A DNA stretch of 64,000 nt from Fasciola hepatica (lineage: Eukaryota > Platyhelminthes > Trematoda > Plagiorchiida > Fasciolidae). The DNA is taken from positions 5,927,001 through 5,991,000 of the forward strand of contig CANUEZ040000167.1 of the NCBI GenBank assembly GCA_948099385.1, in the 5' to 3' direction. The notes under the pieces were generated by a model, which worked only from the letters and a program-made list of their open reading frames with translations, was not told the DNA's origin and did no database searches. The position numbers and the translations under genes were made by a program. Of the stretch, positions 23,256 through 35,373 are shown one piece after another (within the stretch, counting starts at the first letter, position 1; every line of letters starts with the position of its first letter).

Positions 23256-25089
23256 TCATGCTGATGCGACTTTTGGTCTGAGTAAAGCATCTCGCCCGCG
23301 CAAATTAGGATGTGACTAATTCTCGTATCTTTCACATCGTCAAAGTACGTATTTCGAATTCGCAAGAACACGCCACAACGGGATGCCAAACAGGTTCGCC
23401 TTCACGCGACACGATGATAGGTCCTGCGCAATCTGTACGCGAAACCGTGTTAGGTTAAACGGATCGCGTTGCTGATGTCATGAAAACCCAGTGGGTATTA
23501 CAACGACACGATCCCATTGAACGGTTGTATCCTAAATACGTTTTTAAAGACGGTTTAGCACAGCGCGTTCTCCGTATGCGCTCGGCTACAAGAGTTCTCC
23601 GGGGGTGAAAGTAATTTCAACCGAATATGAGAACTCGGGAGACTGCACGTGACTCGATCACCTAGTGCACCGGTTCAGCTTTCTTGGGGAGATTGAAAAC
23701 TTTCGCGCTGCAGAGCTCTACTATCACCGATGGATCATGTTGTATACGCTGTTACTGGCAACACATGGTACATAGGAGATCTGTTTATTCGTTCGTAAGT
23801 GAGCAGGCAAGCGAATCATCTATCGCAAGGGTGAGCAGTACGTGCAATCGCGTGCGATTAAGCAGAGTCGCTCAACAGGCAACGAATTAACAAGCAGTTA
23901 TGACCCAATGTCGAAGTTGGAACAAATAGTTAGTGGTATGGACAAATCTATGGGGATATGAGTACATGCATCCTTTATAGTAGTCTGTATTGATTAACAG
24001 ATCAATTAGTGCGTGAGTGGTGGCGTCCAAAGGACAGTCAGCCAATAAAGATCAATAAGTATGTCGGCCTGGACGGAAGGCAGTCAAAGGTTTAATCAAT
24101 AGTACGACCATACGACAGACCAGGAGACTGATAGACCAAATAGGCTCTTAAATGCTCCGCATACGTGACATTTTGGGTGCCGTTTTTCTCTCTTACAACA
24201 GCAAACGGGACCAATTCCCAGCCACCTGTGTTCACTATTCCCGGTGTACTCAAAAGCTGTCGAGAGAGAGAGAGAGAATGTAGCCTGATGAAGTGATCTC
24301 GGTTTTTATCCAACTTGACTTGATGTTCACCCAACCGCGAGTGGGTTTCACTCAGTGTATGCAATCTCATTCTCTCTATGTAGGAGCTTCTCGATCTTGT
24401 TGAAAAAAACAGTGTAAATTGGGAATGCATTTAAAACGTCCTTTGTGAGGTACCGGGTAATTTAAAAAGCTTTCTGCTTATAAGATCACAATAACTAAAG
24501 AGCCTTGTGACGTGAAAGGTTTTCTTAAAAACGTTTTAATGATCGAAATAACCATTTTAGACATGAATGGAGGCATTTTTGTGAGAGTATGGTCACTAGT
24601 GATGAGAGCGACACTCAACCTGAGAGTGCAAATCCCTGGGTGGACTTTCGAATTGCACATGAAAATTGCTTTCGGAACCGCTGTTATCATTTATAGATGA
24701 TAACTTACTGAATGCGAAAATCTTTTCGTGATACTGAAACACACATTGTAGAAGTAATGTCCAAAATAAATAAGTCATTTACTATAAATGCCAGAGGTAA
24801 TGATTCACATACCGAACACTCGCATTCATGACAGATATGTACTTGAAAACGAGTCCGCCTGAACCAATCGATCCAGGTAGAGATGAACGCATTCTTATTT
24901 GTGGTTAAACCGTCAAAAATCACCATGATAGATCTGTTTGAGTGCACGGACATAGTAGTTCGCATCGATTCATCGATCGATCAGATTATAAAAATTAACG
25001 GAAAGAGATCATCCATCCGAGTGGCTGTCCATAGACGAACGTATGGCCACCTTAGTCATTTTTCTTCTCTTTTTTCTCTCTTTAATTGA
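23256..25089. other. Unassigned 1.8 kb
   Basis: A short (GA)n run at about 24260-24276. The minus frame 24092-24430 (112 codons) has no recognisable domain. Nothing else was identified. Confidence 0.4.
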
Positions 25090-25255
25090 TTTCTTTTCAT
25101 TATATAATAATAACTCAGTGTTTCAGGAAGGGAGTCGCGGCCAATCTGAGGCTTCCAACCGGAGTGACCGGTGGAGACGCGGAGATTCGAACCCGGAACT
25201 GAAGGATGCAAAGCTCCCTGCGATGATTGTTTGATCACCGCCGGTCCTTGACCTC
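25090..25255 (-). repeat. tRNA-derived SINE, family S1
   Basis: A well-preserved copy. On the minus strand it has the B box 'ccgggttcgaatctc' (about 25181-25195), tRNA-like arms, then the family body ('ttggccgcgactcccttcct' on that strand) and an AT-rich tail ending 'ataatgaaaagaaa'. SINEs depend on a partner LINE or Penelope-type reverse transcriptase; which one serves this family cannot be told here. Confidence 0.8.
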
Positions 25256-25379
25256 GGACAGCAAGGTGAAAATAGAGTAAATCCAAACAGAAAGTCACCC
25301 ACGTTCACACACTGACAAATTCGATACTGTATATGAGTGGTACGAGATCTAATTTTGCAGTATCACTAGGTCGGGCATA

Positions 25380-25592
25380 CGAATAAAACCGGAACATGTG
25401 CTGTGTATCATTGGTATAATCGCTACGCATCAGAAGTTTAGATATATTGTGTTGTTCTGTCCGCGTCGAGCTGACTGGAGCGCGACAGATCTGTTGGTAG
25501 AACAACTGCTTGATAGGCGGAACGGCACCGGTTAGATTCTGACTCGTGGCGTGGAGCTTTGGATGCAAAAACTTCAAGTGGATTTTCCACTA
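25380..25592 (+). repeat. tRNA-derived SINE, family S2, decayed copy
   Basis: Plus-strand relative of the copy at 40507-40740. It keeps the upstream block 'tgctgtgtatcattgg', the tRNA-like head around 25470-25555 ('ctgttggtagaacaactgc', B-box position 'accggttagattctgac') and the downstream 'caagtggattttcca'. Confidence 0.65.
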
Positions 25593-25907
25593 CCTAAAAG
25601 AATATTGTACATAAATATGATGAATATTTAACTGATTTAGTAGTTTAGCCCCGTTTTGACCCGGTGTGGGTAATGAGGTAATCAAAAGTAGTCGAAAATA
25701 TGAGAGAGAAAACCAACTGCTGGAATTTTTTCCATTCCGTTGAAAGTGGGTTCGGAATGTAACAGTATGATTACAGTCTTCATGCTAACGGGATTGGCGG
25801 TTTCCCGATGGTCACCGCTGTGGAATAAAAGTCCATTTTTCCACGTCTGAATCCCGTCAACAGCGGTTGTCTCGGGCACCATCTCCACACGGAAAACTAC
25901 TTCTTTA

Positions 25908-26909
25908 AACTATTCGCCAGAAACCCCCACCTCGATAAGCATTGTACACTAGTGAAATCCTTGACTGATATATAGATATTCTGTTCATAGAATTGCGTGA
26001 TCTTTCTCAAAAAATTATTCATTAGCACATGGTTCAGCCACCTCTGGATGATATATCGGAATTAACCCGTCGATTCACGCTGGCTATCAACCGTCTGATA
26101 GTATCTTGTGACAAACGGTTCCATTCCTCCTTCAAAATAATCATTTACCCAAGAGAGATTTGCATTGCCGACTCTGATCTCCTTTAAGACCAAGTCGATT
26201 CCACCAAATTCCGAGGATCGAGTTGTTCACGAGAGCGTCTTTATGGCGTGACGCACATGAACCTTATGTACGATAACGGAACGATCTGAAGGCGCTTCGT
26301 CGTCCTGGGAAATCGCTATAGTAGTTGTACTCAACAGTGGCAAGGTGAGTCGGTTCAGGACTTTTAGATAAGCCTGACTACTGACGGTATGGTCCAGAAA
26401 CACCGGCTTTCTCCGACCTGCTCGTTAGATGACTCCCCAGACAGGCATTAAGCCTGAATTGTTGTTGTCATTAAACCACTTTCATTAGTTCCAGATATTT
26501 GGTTCAAAACACACTTTCGACGATCATGTTTGAAAAACGAAAATACGGGCTCATCGGGCCAAACGATGGATTTCTATTGTTGAACCATCTGCTCATTGTC
26601 CGTCTTGAAAGACCAAAATACTTGATAATTTTGTGGCGTGACTTCCGTGATTTCCCTCTTCCGATGGCGCGCCAGACGACCCTCACCTTTGGAAGTATCA
26701 CACGGACACATAATAACGGTAGATGTGAGGACTGTCAGACTGGAAATTACACAGGTGTGTGTCCGATTTGCATAACAAAACTCATCCATCAGTAGACTGT
26801 ACGACGTAAGAGTACAACAGTGCTGGGCTTGTTTGAAATATTTCGAACTTACGGTATGGAGCCTCAAAACCAGAGTTTATTTCGGTGGAGCGTTTCCTGG
26901 CGAATAGTG
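25908..26909 (-). mobile_element. Tc1-like DNA transposon, 1,002 bp, broken
   Basis: Terminal inverted repeats of about 35 bp: left 'aactattcgccagaaac' from 25908, and its inverted partner ending '...gcgaatagtg' at 26909. TA flanks both ends (25906-25907 and 26910-26911), the expected Tc1/mariner target duplication. The minus strand between them is a decayed transposase. Both ends and target sites can be read exactly, although the coding region is ruined. Confidence 0.8.
26000..26830 (-). pseudogene. Tc1-like transposase, degenerate
   Basis: From 26830 leftward: a DNA-binding-like part ('RVVWRAIGRGKSRKSRHKI'), a block with 'IVWPDEPVFSFFKH' near 26540 corresponding to the first catalytic region, and a C-terminal block near 26100 ('EEWNRLSQDTIRRLIASVN') typical of the end of Tc1 enzymes. 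The pieces are in different frames with several stops. Confidence 0.75.
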
Positions 26910-26911
26910 TA

Positions 26912-27633
26912 GTTCCCCATTATACTAGCTGTATGATAAAATGGCGGATCGAAGTGCCATTAAAAGTTTGTGCTGGTTCAAATTATTATCCAGTCCATAG
27001 ATGATCAGAGGTGTTAAAGCTTGACTTCAATCTTCTAATATACACCTTAATCCATCTGGATAATCGACTCCTGTCTTCACGTTACCACAATCAGCGCCCT
27101 TATCGACCCGGTGTGTGAAAAGTACATACACTGAACACAACCGACCGGGGCTGTGATAACCTGAAAATGAACAAACGAATGACGCGATCGATTGCATTCA
27201 GGTTCATCGTTAGTCACGTCGATTTAAAAGAATTCCGTAGGCGACTCAGCGTGTTCAGATCCATCGAACGGATTCCCTGAATCACTGTGGCCCTGGAAAG
27301 AGCAACACGAACGAACGAATTCACTTCACCTACCCTTTCTCAGCTTCCCACACCTTTGTTAGCTTATCGTATCCGAAAGTCACTTTTAAAACTGGGTCAA
27401 GGTCATCTCGTGTGTGGGTGGAAAACCGAACCGGGTTAACCATGGACCTGAGAGTGGACGGTTAATTGAATGCAAGACGATCGAGCACGCATTTTGCCAT
27501 GCCACATACCACATTGAGATTGATACAAGCACAGCCATTTTCCATTTGCACACATCGATTTTGTCCCTACAATTGGAAAAAGAATCATACGGGCCTAGAT
27601 TTGGATCATTCAGGTTTAATCGTGCTACGTGTT

Positions 27634-27636
<3 letters not shown>
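26912..27636. other. Unassigned sequence
   Basis: Nothing recognised. Confidence 0.4.

Positions 27637-27676
<40 letters not shown>
27637..27676. repeat. (GT)n microsatellite
   Basis: About 20 GT units. Frames crossing it on either strand give repetitive Val-Cys or Thr-His runs and are not genes. Confidence 0.95.
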
Positions 27677-27677
<1 letters not shown>

Positions 27678-28265
27678 ACAGAGTGAACGAGAGTAAGAGC
27701 GGGTGGTGTTAGACGATGGAATGTTATCCTGATTCATCACCGTGTCAATATACACACCGGACCGCCTGAATGCCTGAAGGCCCCGTCGAGCTGGGCGAAC
27801 GTGTTCCATCCTGATCTCAGGAGCAAACAATGCGTCGATTAAGCCCGCGTTCAACCAAAGCGGTTGGGCAGTGGGCGGTGGGGTGACGGGCAAGCGGAGT
27901 GCGTAGTGGTTTCAAATGGGATGCATAGTACACGGGTTTTGGTCAGGTCCAGGCTCACAAATTATCCTTCGGTGTGCGGACGGCTTTGCGTGCTGAACTT
28001 CATCACAAAGATTGTATTGACTAATTATGCAAGCACCGTTTGTCGAAGAAAATCCCGGTTTGCGAGGGAAAATCTCCGTCGTTAATCTCCGTTCCTGTCT
28101 GTCATGAGTGAGAAAAGCTTACAAAAGACGTACTGATTTGGTTTTAGGCGACAGATACTCACCTACTTCGCATGCACGGCTGGTTTGAAACGCGGTTTTG
28201 TATATGGCTTTCATGTCTGTCATTATGCACTAAATTGCGGCTAGCGTTTTCAAGGAACATACCCC
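27677..28265. other. Unassigned sequence, outer edge of an inverted duplication
   Basis: From about 28185 the sequence resembles 61503-61590 in inverted orientation at roughly 80% by eye, and then becomes nearly identical from 28266. Confidence 0.5.
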
Positions 28266-28867
28266 ATTCGGATATTCGAAATTCAGAATACTACATGCAA
28301 TCGAACTCACCATAGCCGACTTGATCCACGGCCTCGTTATTGGTGAAACCGGAGTCATGTGAACTGACCGGTCAGTGGTTTCGCCGAACAAACTAGCCAT
28401 AATTCGATCGAATTAAACAGTCTAGCAAACGTGAGTGTGTGTGTGTGTGTGTGACATCAGTTTTAGAAAAAAGTATACACGGATCTGACTAAATGACCTA
28501 GGATTAAATTCTCAGTTTGCATCTCATCCGAGATTCTCTTTTGTAAAACTAGCAACACATTGTGAACCTAGTCGGTGAACGAACAGTCACACTTTTCCCA
28601 ATCAACCGCGCCATCGACTGCCGGTTGGGGTGGAAAGATAAATTGTGCAGTACACAATTATTTTGCCAATACGCTTCGAAACTTGAACTGTGACGAGAAG
28701 TTCGATAGCCCCAGTATACAATATGTATCCTCACCTCTACCTGACTAACCTTGGTGCATTTTGTTTACAAATTTGACCATTTGTAATCAACTTCGATCTA
28801 GGCGGAAGCCGGTAATCTATGTGCTGGCTATTTTCCCTCTTATTTCATTCTGTTGCACGGACGAGTA
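28266..28867 (+). repeat. Inverted paralogous segment, high-identity core (partner 60903-61502)
   Basis: Nearly identical to the reverse complement of 60903-61502. For example, only two residues differ over the 61-codon open stretch at 28549-28734. It includes a (GT)n run at 28434-28453 that differs by a few bases from its partner. Identity falls sharply on both sides. The segment ends inside the exon-like region that starts near 28798. Confidence 0.85.
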
Positions 28868-29096
28868 CTCCCGTAATCACGGAGCTTTTCGTTCTATCAG
28901 ATACACAGTAGCCCACCCCCAGCCCCGCCCAGAATACACTCTCCCTGATTGTAGTATCGTCTCTCCAAGAGACATTTTTACCATTCAAGAGAATTCTCCG
29001 CCTTTGACCGCTTACGTCCCTTTCGGCAAGGAACGATTTGAGAGATTCCGACTAGTGTTTATTGATGAGCGGAACTGCTGTAACCGGAAAATATGA
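28798..29096 (+). CDS. Possible exon of a secreted protein (partial, uncertain)
   Basis: A frame of about 100 codons that has no ATG but begins after a plausible splice acceptor ('cttcgatctag' at about 28790-28800). It starts 'RRKPVIYVLAIFPLISFCC', a basic stretch followed by a hydrophobic run like a signal peptide, and continues to a stop at 29096 with 'PPLTAYVPFGKERFERF'. The related region at 60.9 kb reads the same way for about 25 codons and then stops, because the sequences diverge. In the ATG-initiated frame used at 60.9 kb, this copy stops after about 31 codons. No family recognised. It may be a real exon, a decayed paralogue or chance. Confidence 0.3.
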
Positions 29097-29239
29097 CGCC
29101 AAGACTTGTAATAGAGTAGGAAACTCTCCAGCAGACCAAAAGAAGGCAGTAATCCGGACAGGAGAACAAAACGCTGCTGTATGCTGCTGAAGTCTTCTAT
29201 GGTAGATGCAATAGAGTATCGGACAATTGGAAGGAGCTT

Positions 29240-29260
29240 TACTACTACTACTACTACTAC

Positions 29261-29321
<61 letters not shown>
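29240..29321. repeat. Compound (CTA)n(TAA)n(ATT)n microsatellite forming a hairpin
   Basis: About seven CTA units, ten TAA units, then ten ATT units. The TAA and ATT arms are complementary, so the central 60 bp is a near-perfect inverted repeat that can form a cruciform. Confidence 0.95.
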
Positions 29322-29329
29322 CAATATTG

Positions 29330-29375
29330 TTATAACGGACGTAATAATTCAGGAAGGGAGTCGCGCACAATATTC
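29330..29375 (-). repeat. tRNA-derived SINE, family S1, tail fragment
   Basis: 'attcaggaagggagtcgcg' matches the tail edge of the S1 copies at 25.1 and 50.1 kb, next to an AT-rich microsatellite as expected for a SINE tail. The tRNA-like head may lie displaced at about 29550-29610. Confidence 0.5.
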
Positions 29376-31134
29376 GGTATTTTAAATGACATTCTTTTAC
29401 ATAAATATATGAGGTGGAAGTGGAGGTGTACGCCCCATAGCTTCACAGACCTACCGTAGAACTATGGACAACTCGTAAAGTGACTCTAAGCAGATCCACA
29501 CGAGATTCCTGACGGTCAGTTATATGGTGATATGTATGTGGTAAAATTCCAAGCCCCTGACCTCGAGATGATAATCGTTGTTGCACCTCTACACCACCAC
29601 CGGCCAAAGAAGGCCCAACCAGAACATCCGATCATTCCAGCTGGTCACTCATACAAGTACTAACCGGAACCGGCGTTGCCTAATTTTTCGGTGATCGAAC
29701 GAGAATCGGTGATTCCAACGTGGTATTGGGTGGTATGTTTGTTGTGAATACACAAACGGATCGAATAAAATCTCGATTAATTCAGGAAGTGGGAAATTTG
29801 TAATTTGAGAAGAAATAACATTATCGTGAGCTCGGATGATTCACTTCCGGAACCATTTCGCTGCCTAATACAAAATGATGAGTTTATATAGCTCCGTATT
29901 TTTTTTATAGAACACACAGACGCTGATAGACCGTGCACTTCTGATTGCCTAGGACGAGTCAGGCTGGCATGACATGACCTTATTGGACATCGCCATTTCA
30001 CTTTCAAGAATTTCAACGAATAAAAACTCCATGTGGTGTATAGTATCCGAAATGATTCGACCGACCCGGCCCTGTGGTTTGCTTCTATCACGTGCCCTGA
30101 TGTCAGTGACGTAGGTACCCTGTGCATACTCTACAGCATTTTCCGCGGTTTAAGAGCCTTGTGCAACATTGGAACAGCCTTGCACCGCAGTTTAAGTACC
30201 TTGTAGCACCATATCTAGTACTGACCACGTCTACCATGTATAAAAGTGGTGTTTCGGATGTTTTGATTCACACGTTTTCAGCATTGATCTGAATTCCAGA
30301 TTGTGTTGGATCCTAAATGCGAAGCCAATTGCGCTGACTGTTGCTTGTTGACCCAACTTGATTGGGCGTATCGGTGTCCTTGTATTCTCTACAAATATAG
30401 ATTCTCATGTACGCTCCTCGTTCTGCACTGAGTTGACATGTAGTGAAGTGATTTCGGAATAAAATCGTGCAACCTGTAGACCGACACTATTCACTCGGTA
30501 CTTTCCTCTGTTCCCATCCGAATTTCATCTTCACCCATTCCATATAACATCGCATTGGAAATAAACCATAGACTTCAACACACAATTCACATTGATCTAT
30601 TGAGTAAACAAAGGAAAGGGAGTCGATATTACTGAAGTTCATTCAAATTTACTTTGGTCCATTATTCAATCAGTATCTTGGCTTTCGTTATCGACGATGG
30701 GTGTGCGCTTTGCCATGTACTTTAGATCCTAGATAAAACTACTCGGTCAAGGTTATCGCAAATCACTTGTGTTTGCACGACCTGACCTTCAATGCTTAGC
30801 ATCTTGTCCATGCGATTTTCGGAACGGGGTCACATATCCGTCCGTTTACGGGGCTCATTGAGTGATTCATCATGTAGATGTGGTATCAGTGCTCAATTCA
30901 CCGCGGAAAAATCAATCGGAACACAGTTGGTGGTTATTTTATTTCGCTTGTTTGGAACCATAAGTTGCAGTGCAAATAGACACTAAGCCCGAATTTAGCC
31001 TAGACACCTACGGTTCATTCATGTTCAAACTGCTGATATATACTGGCAACTGCAGCCAATAGAACCACGTCGGCGATGTGAATTTTCACTTTTCTTCTCG
31101 TGGAATGATTTACTGTACTATTCATAATGTAATG
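29376..31134. other. Unassigned 1.8 kb
   Basis: Apart from a possible S1 head remnant near 29550-29610, nothing recognised. The minus frame 29777-30127 (116 codons) has no domain. Confidence 0.4.
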
Positions 31135-32615
31135 CACTCTGTTTTTCCGCGATTCCTTTCGAACTTTATCACTTAGGCTAACCAAGTTTGGTTTAGTGAC
31201 GGATAAATCGATTTATTCTTGAAAAGGTGTCTGACAGGGGTCGAAATGATGTCAAAGCCCATCCCTGATTAAATGGCAGAAACAACCAGTTGGTTACGAA
31301 ACACTGACCTTTATTGTTAATCACTTACAACGTCCAGGCATGCTTCAAATTATATTTCGGATGGTCTCACGTTCTATGCTGTCCCATTGATCGAGAATGG
31401 GGGACTTCGAATCGCGCGAATGGCTGAAGACTCTTCAAACCCTCGTAGGCTTGCCTCGCTAACAGACCCAAGTTCAAGTCTGGACTGTGAGCGGGTCAGT
31501 CCGTAGTCTTAATGTTCCAGAACCATAGCCACATTCTGGTGAGATTGGCCGTATGTACTACCGCATTGTCATGTTGAAACATAAAGGGCGTAAATCGATT
31601 TGCCGGAATCTTTAAGGGAAGAAATGTGTTTAACGTTCTTATGTATGAGTCGGCCGTCTGTTTCGCTTCTGATTCTGTTAGTTGCAGTTTTCCGTCCTCA
31701 GAATCCGCACCCTAGCCCATCACAGAGCCACCACCAAAGGCCTGACGTCTGAGTTACAGCTTGATTTTCCTGAAATTGTGCCAGTAATACGTGATTACAT
31801 CAGGCTCGTCTGAATAAAACTTTTTATCATCACTGAACATCACGTTATTCCATTCAAAATCCCAGTGATGTCCTCTGACTCATTTCTCTCCATTTTGAAA
31901 ATGACGACCTGTCATCCTTTCTGTACCGAAAATTTGGGGCAGATTGTAGAAGTTACTGACCACGCCGAACGCTTACGTTCAGTTACAAATACCTCTGTAG
32001 CTTCGATACACTCGTAAGGCGGTTCGAAGCACCGCGCAAAAGACTTTTCGTGGCCTGTTCGGAGACGTTTCTTCCAGTTCCACTTCTTCTCCTAATCACA
32101 TAGTGATTTGAATCCCTCAAAAAGTTACGAATAACTATTGTTGGTCTGGAAATTTCCTCTGAAATGTGACATGCTTATCCCGAGTGTTTATATGAGAATA
32201 TTTTCGTTAATCCAGATCAAACAACCTTGGACCTGGCTCCGTTCCTTGGTTTCGGTCAATGAGACGTCTGTACTTCCAATCAGAACCCATAGCTCAAGCG
32301 AAATTTGTTCACGAATCGTTCGTGAAATGAACATTGTTAAATGGCACATCACTGATCATCGAAGACGAATCATTGCCGAACAAGGTCTCTGCGTCTTCAA
32401 GCCAGTTCGATGATTTCGCTATCATTACAGGGGTGGGTTTAATAATAATTCGCGCCCTCTCAGACACTTTTTCAGAAATAAATCGATTTATTTGTTTCCT
32501 GCTTCTAATCAGTGTGCATATTTGGTATATTAATGGTTTGACACTTCACCAAACCAAATTTGGTTAGCCCAAGTGGTTTAGTTCAAGAGTAATCGCGGAA
32601 AAACAGAATGGATTT
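31135..32615 (-). mobile_element. Tc1-like DNA transposon, about 1.48 kb, broken
   Basis: Long inverted repeats can be followed from both ends: 'ctctgtttttccgcgatt' (31137) and its inverted partner ending about 32608, then 'aggctaaccaagtttggttt' (31176) with its partner near 32550-32575, then 'ataaatcgatttatt' (31203) with its partner at about 32477-32491. The right repeat has some 58 bp of extra sequence. A degenerate transposase fills the middle on the minus strand. Exact outer ends and a TA duplication could not be fixed. Confidence 0.75.
31320..32410 (-). pseudogene. Tc1-like transposase, degenerate
   Basis: Blocks on the minus strand in order: 'VMFSDDKKFYSDEPDVITYY' at about 31850-31790 (first catalytic Asp region), a 'GGGSVMG' block near 31720, 'MFQHDNAVVHTANLT' at about 31580-31536 (second Asp), and 'AHSPDLN' near 31490, after which the residue expected to be the third catalytic acid is lost. 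Several stops and frameshifts intervene. Confidence 0.8.
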
Positions 32616-32635
32616 AATAACATTTCGCTCACTGA

Positions 32636-32780
32636 ATATGAACCGATGGGACGTATTGAAATCGCTCCAACCCGTAACTACGCACACCGAAATGATAGGA
32701 AGCCCAAGGCTGCGGAAATGTCCGTTAAGTTAATTGCAGAAGCAATTTGTAAAATATACCAAAGAAAATAACTGGTAGAT
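32636..32780 (-). repeat. Gypsy LTR fragment related to copies A and B
   Basis: 'tgaaccgatgggacgtattg' and 'aaatcgctcc' match the left edge of the copy B LTRs (44688 and 48699). Similarity fades after about 140 bp. It lies directly beside the Tc1-like element. Confidence 0.55.
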
Positions 32781-34850
32781 GATAAGTTTACTTAAAAAAA
32801 ACAGGCTTTTGTTGTATCTGCGCACCGCGATTTTGTTAGGTTCTTACGTCGTGTTCCGTGGAGCACCTGCAACCTGAGGAGCTAGATGTCTTGGTCCATT
32901 TAGTGGATTACCGACAGAACATGTGCGCACCGATTTTCATGTATGACAGAGCTCGTTTTGTGCGTGAGGTCGATTCTTAAGTGAGTGATGGAACAATTGA
33001 CTGATTGATTGATTGGGTCAGCCAGCCAGTCAGTCTGTCAATCAGTTTGTCTGTCTATCGTCCATTCATTTTCTTGACTGAGTGATTGAGTTAGTGAAAG
33101 TGAGGACTTCTCCAATTTGGGTTTATGCGGATACGCACAGCTGATCTGTTAGATGGGTAAAACAGGCTACAATGAGTGCTCCCACAAGTGTGCAGTTGTA
33201 AGTTAGTAAATCGCTCATCAATTTTGCTATTTGATGATTCGCATGAACTTGCAAATGTTCTTTGAACAAATGAATAGTACGTGAACGAATTCATAGCTTC
33301 AGTCTTATATCGAACGGAGGGATCCCGGTTCTGAGCTTGAGTTATTTCACCACTTACACTTTGATGGAATATCATCAGAATAGGCAATCTGCCTTGTGTA
33401 ATTCCGGGTCTAGCACAAGTTATATCCCTAAGTACCACGGATTTATTTCACTATGTTTAATTGTTTTGAATTGAATCTTCCGAGTGGATGAATTCAGTCT
33501 GACAAGGCAGGTGAAAGAGAGTGAGAGAGAAAGACAGAGATGTGTAACGGGTGTGACAATATAAGAAAGATTGTATGGTTAAGCTACCTGGGTATGCTAT
33601 AGCGCGACTGTATTTGCATGTAAGTGTCTACGTAGCTCAGTTGTCCGATGAAGACGAAGATATCAGCAACCGGTCGGCTCGGCTGTTACACCGGGTCCGA
33701 CAGCGTCGGTCTGGTCTATGAAAACGGCCATCAGCGGCTAGATTCCGCGTGGTTTGTGGTAGTGATGATTTTTAGGTCTGACAACTGGAATTTGGATAGC
33801 CAGGCTTCCGGTCTCTGGATTCTCCACGCCTAAGCCAGCGCAACAGCAAGCCAGTCAGTCAGTTGATCAACCGGGTGAAAATATCGACCGCGGTCACGTG
33901 TAACTTCACACTTCGATCGCGCGCACACGCGCCCGGATATGCTACACACATGCGCACGTCTATGAGGGAGCTCGTGAGCGGACGACTTGACGCCCTTCAA
34001 TACGATCACTGCTCAAAACGACCAAAGCGGATAACCATCTGTGGTACAGACTGGTTTGGTCTCTTGGACTAAGAAGGTTTATGCATATATGTGCATGCGT
34101 ATATACACATTCATGGATGGGGGGCGGGGTGGTAGGTGATGTGCACATTGCTGTCTGACAGGCGGATCACAATGCATAAAGCACCAGATATATACGGACT
34201 GTGAATCTAGCCTGCAACTGGAGGATGAATTGAGTCAGATATATGAAATGACCAGAGTACTATGCAAAGATACACAACAGTCCTCCCTATCAGAAGATAC
34301 TATGTGAACAGAGGAGAACAGAGCAAAAAATCAATAACTTCAGCTGTCAACACAGAGATAGACGGTAAACAAAGAAAAACACAAAACGACAATTTGTGGA
34401 GCAGACATTGTCTATCAGTTGTCAACAATTGTCAAGTTCTACTCTGACTGGATTTGGTCAATGAGAGTATAATCGTTCCATAATGCAATATCATAATTGT
34501 GAAATATTGCTCCCTGATTGTGTGATTTCTCACTTTTGTTCTCGAACTGTGTTGATTCCAGTAAACGATCAGAGTATATCAGCCTGACAGCTTGATTTCT
34601 ATCCGAGGACCAGTGTAACCACCAGCACTACGTATTAAAAACGAACACCAAGTACACTTGGAGTGATGGCCGAGTTGGGTCTCATTCCACTATTCCAAAA
34701 ACGATCTTAATAGGTTCAGCTAGGTTAGGTTGTTTTCCTGTTCGTCGTGAAGGGAGTTTCAAGTGTTTTTAAATACTGATGATGCTTGTAGCTCAGACAG
34801 ATAGCTTACATAAACTCCTATTGGTTGAGACTGATGTTCAGATCCGTAGT
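32781..34850. other. Unassigned 2.1 kb
   Basis: A stretch rich in 'gattgatt' and 'cagtcagt' tetranucleotides at about 32995-33090. Otherwise nothing recognised. The minus frame 33091-33438 (115 codons) has no domain. Confidence 0.4.
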
Positions 34851-35373
34851 GATTCGAATGTCTCCACACGCGGTCCAGTACGTTATAGCTTCGTTTCCAG
34901 CACCCACCAAATCTGGTGAAGTCCGACCTTGACAATTAGATCGTGCAGATACAGTGAAATCGCTGTGATTGGCCAAACAGTTATCTACAAATGGATTCAA
35001 GCCTCCCTTGTAACGCTTGGACATAGACCGCCATTACCATATCCTCTTACGCAAGTATTGGTGCTTGCGTATACGCTTGCTTCATCGAGTTTTACCCCTT
35101 GGCACTTGCAGATCGTACACGTGCAACCCCCACGGAAGAGCACTGCATCCAGAACACATCTGGCATGGCCGCGTGATGAATCGCCGTCGTTGTCTTGGAA
35201 GTCGTTTTCATGGTGTAGTGATCGTTGCATGTGATCATTACAAGTTTTTATTGATTAAATCCGACAGAGTACATTCTTGCCGTTCTTGTCTGGTCTTTTC
35301 AGTTCCTAGTGCGTGTAGTCCGGGCACGAGTCACTCCGTTATGTATGATTAAGCGGGGAGATACAATTCACAA
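34851..35373. repeat. Dispersed repeat X, copy 2, split by repeat Y
   Basis: The left part (34851-35009) and right part (35230-35373) together match X copies 1 and 3. The intervening 220 bp (repeat Y) is absent from both other copies, so it is an insertion. Confidence 0.65.
35010..35229. repeat. Dispersed repeat Y, copy 1
   Basis: Inserted in repeat X. It resembles 41759-41945 through 'gtaacgc', 'gacatagaccgcca', 'gcagatcgtacacgtgcaac' and 'gaagagcactgcatccaga'. Class unknown. Confidence 0.55.

Noticed and set aside
27386..27893. Overlapping frames on both strands of about 95 codons.
   Set aside because: They run through the (GT)n microsatellite and encode dipeptide repeats.
31400..31500. 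A tRNA-like B box ('caagttcaagtctgg').
   Set aside because: It lies inside the decayed Tc1-like transposase and has no tRNA stems.
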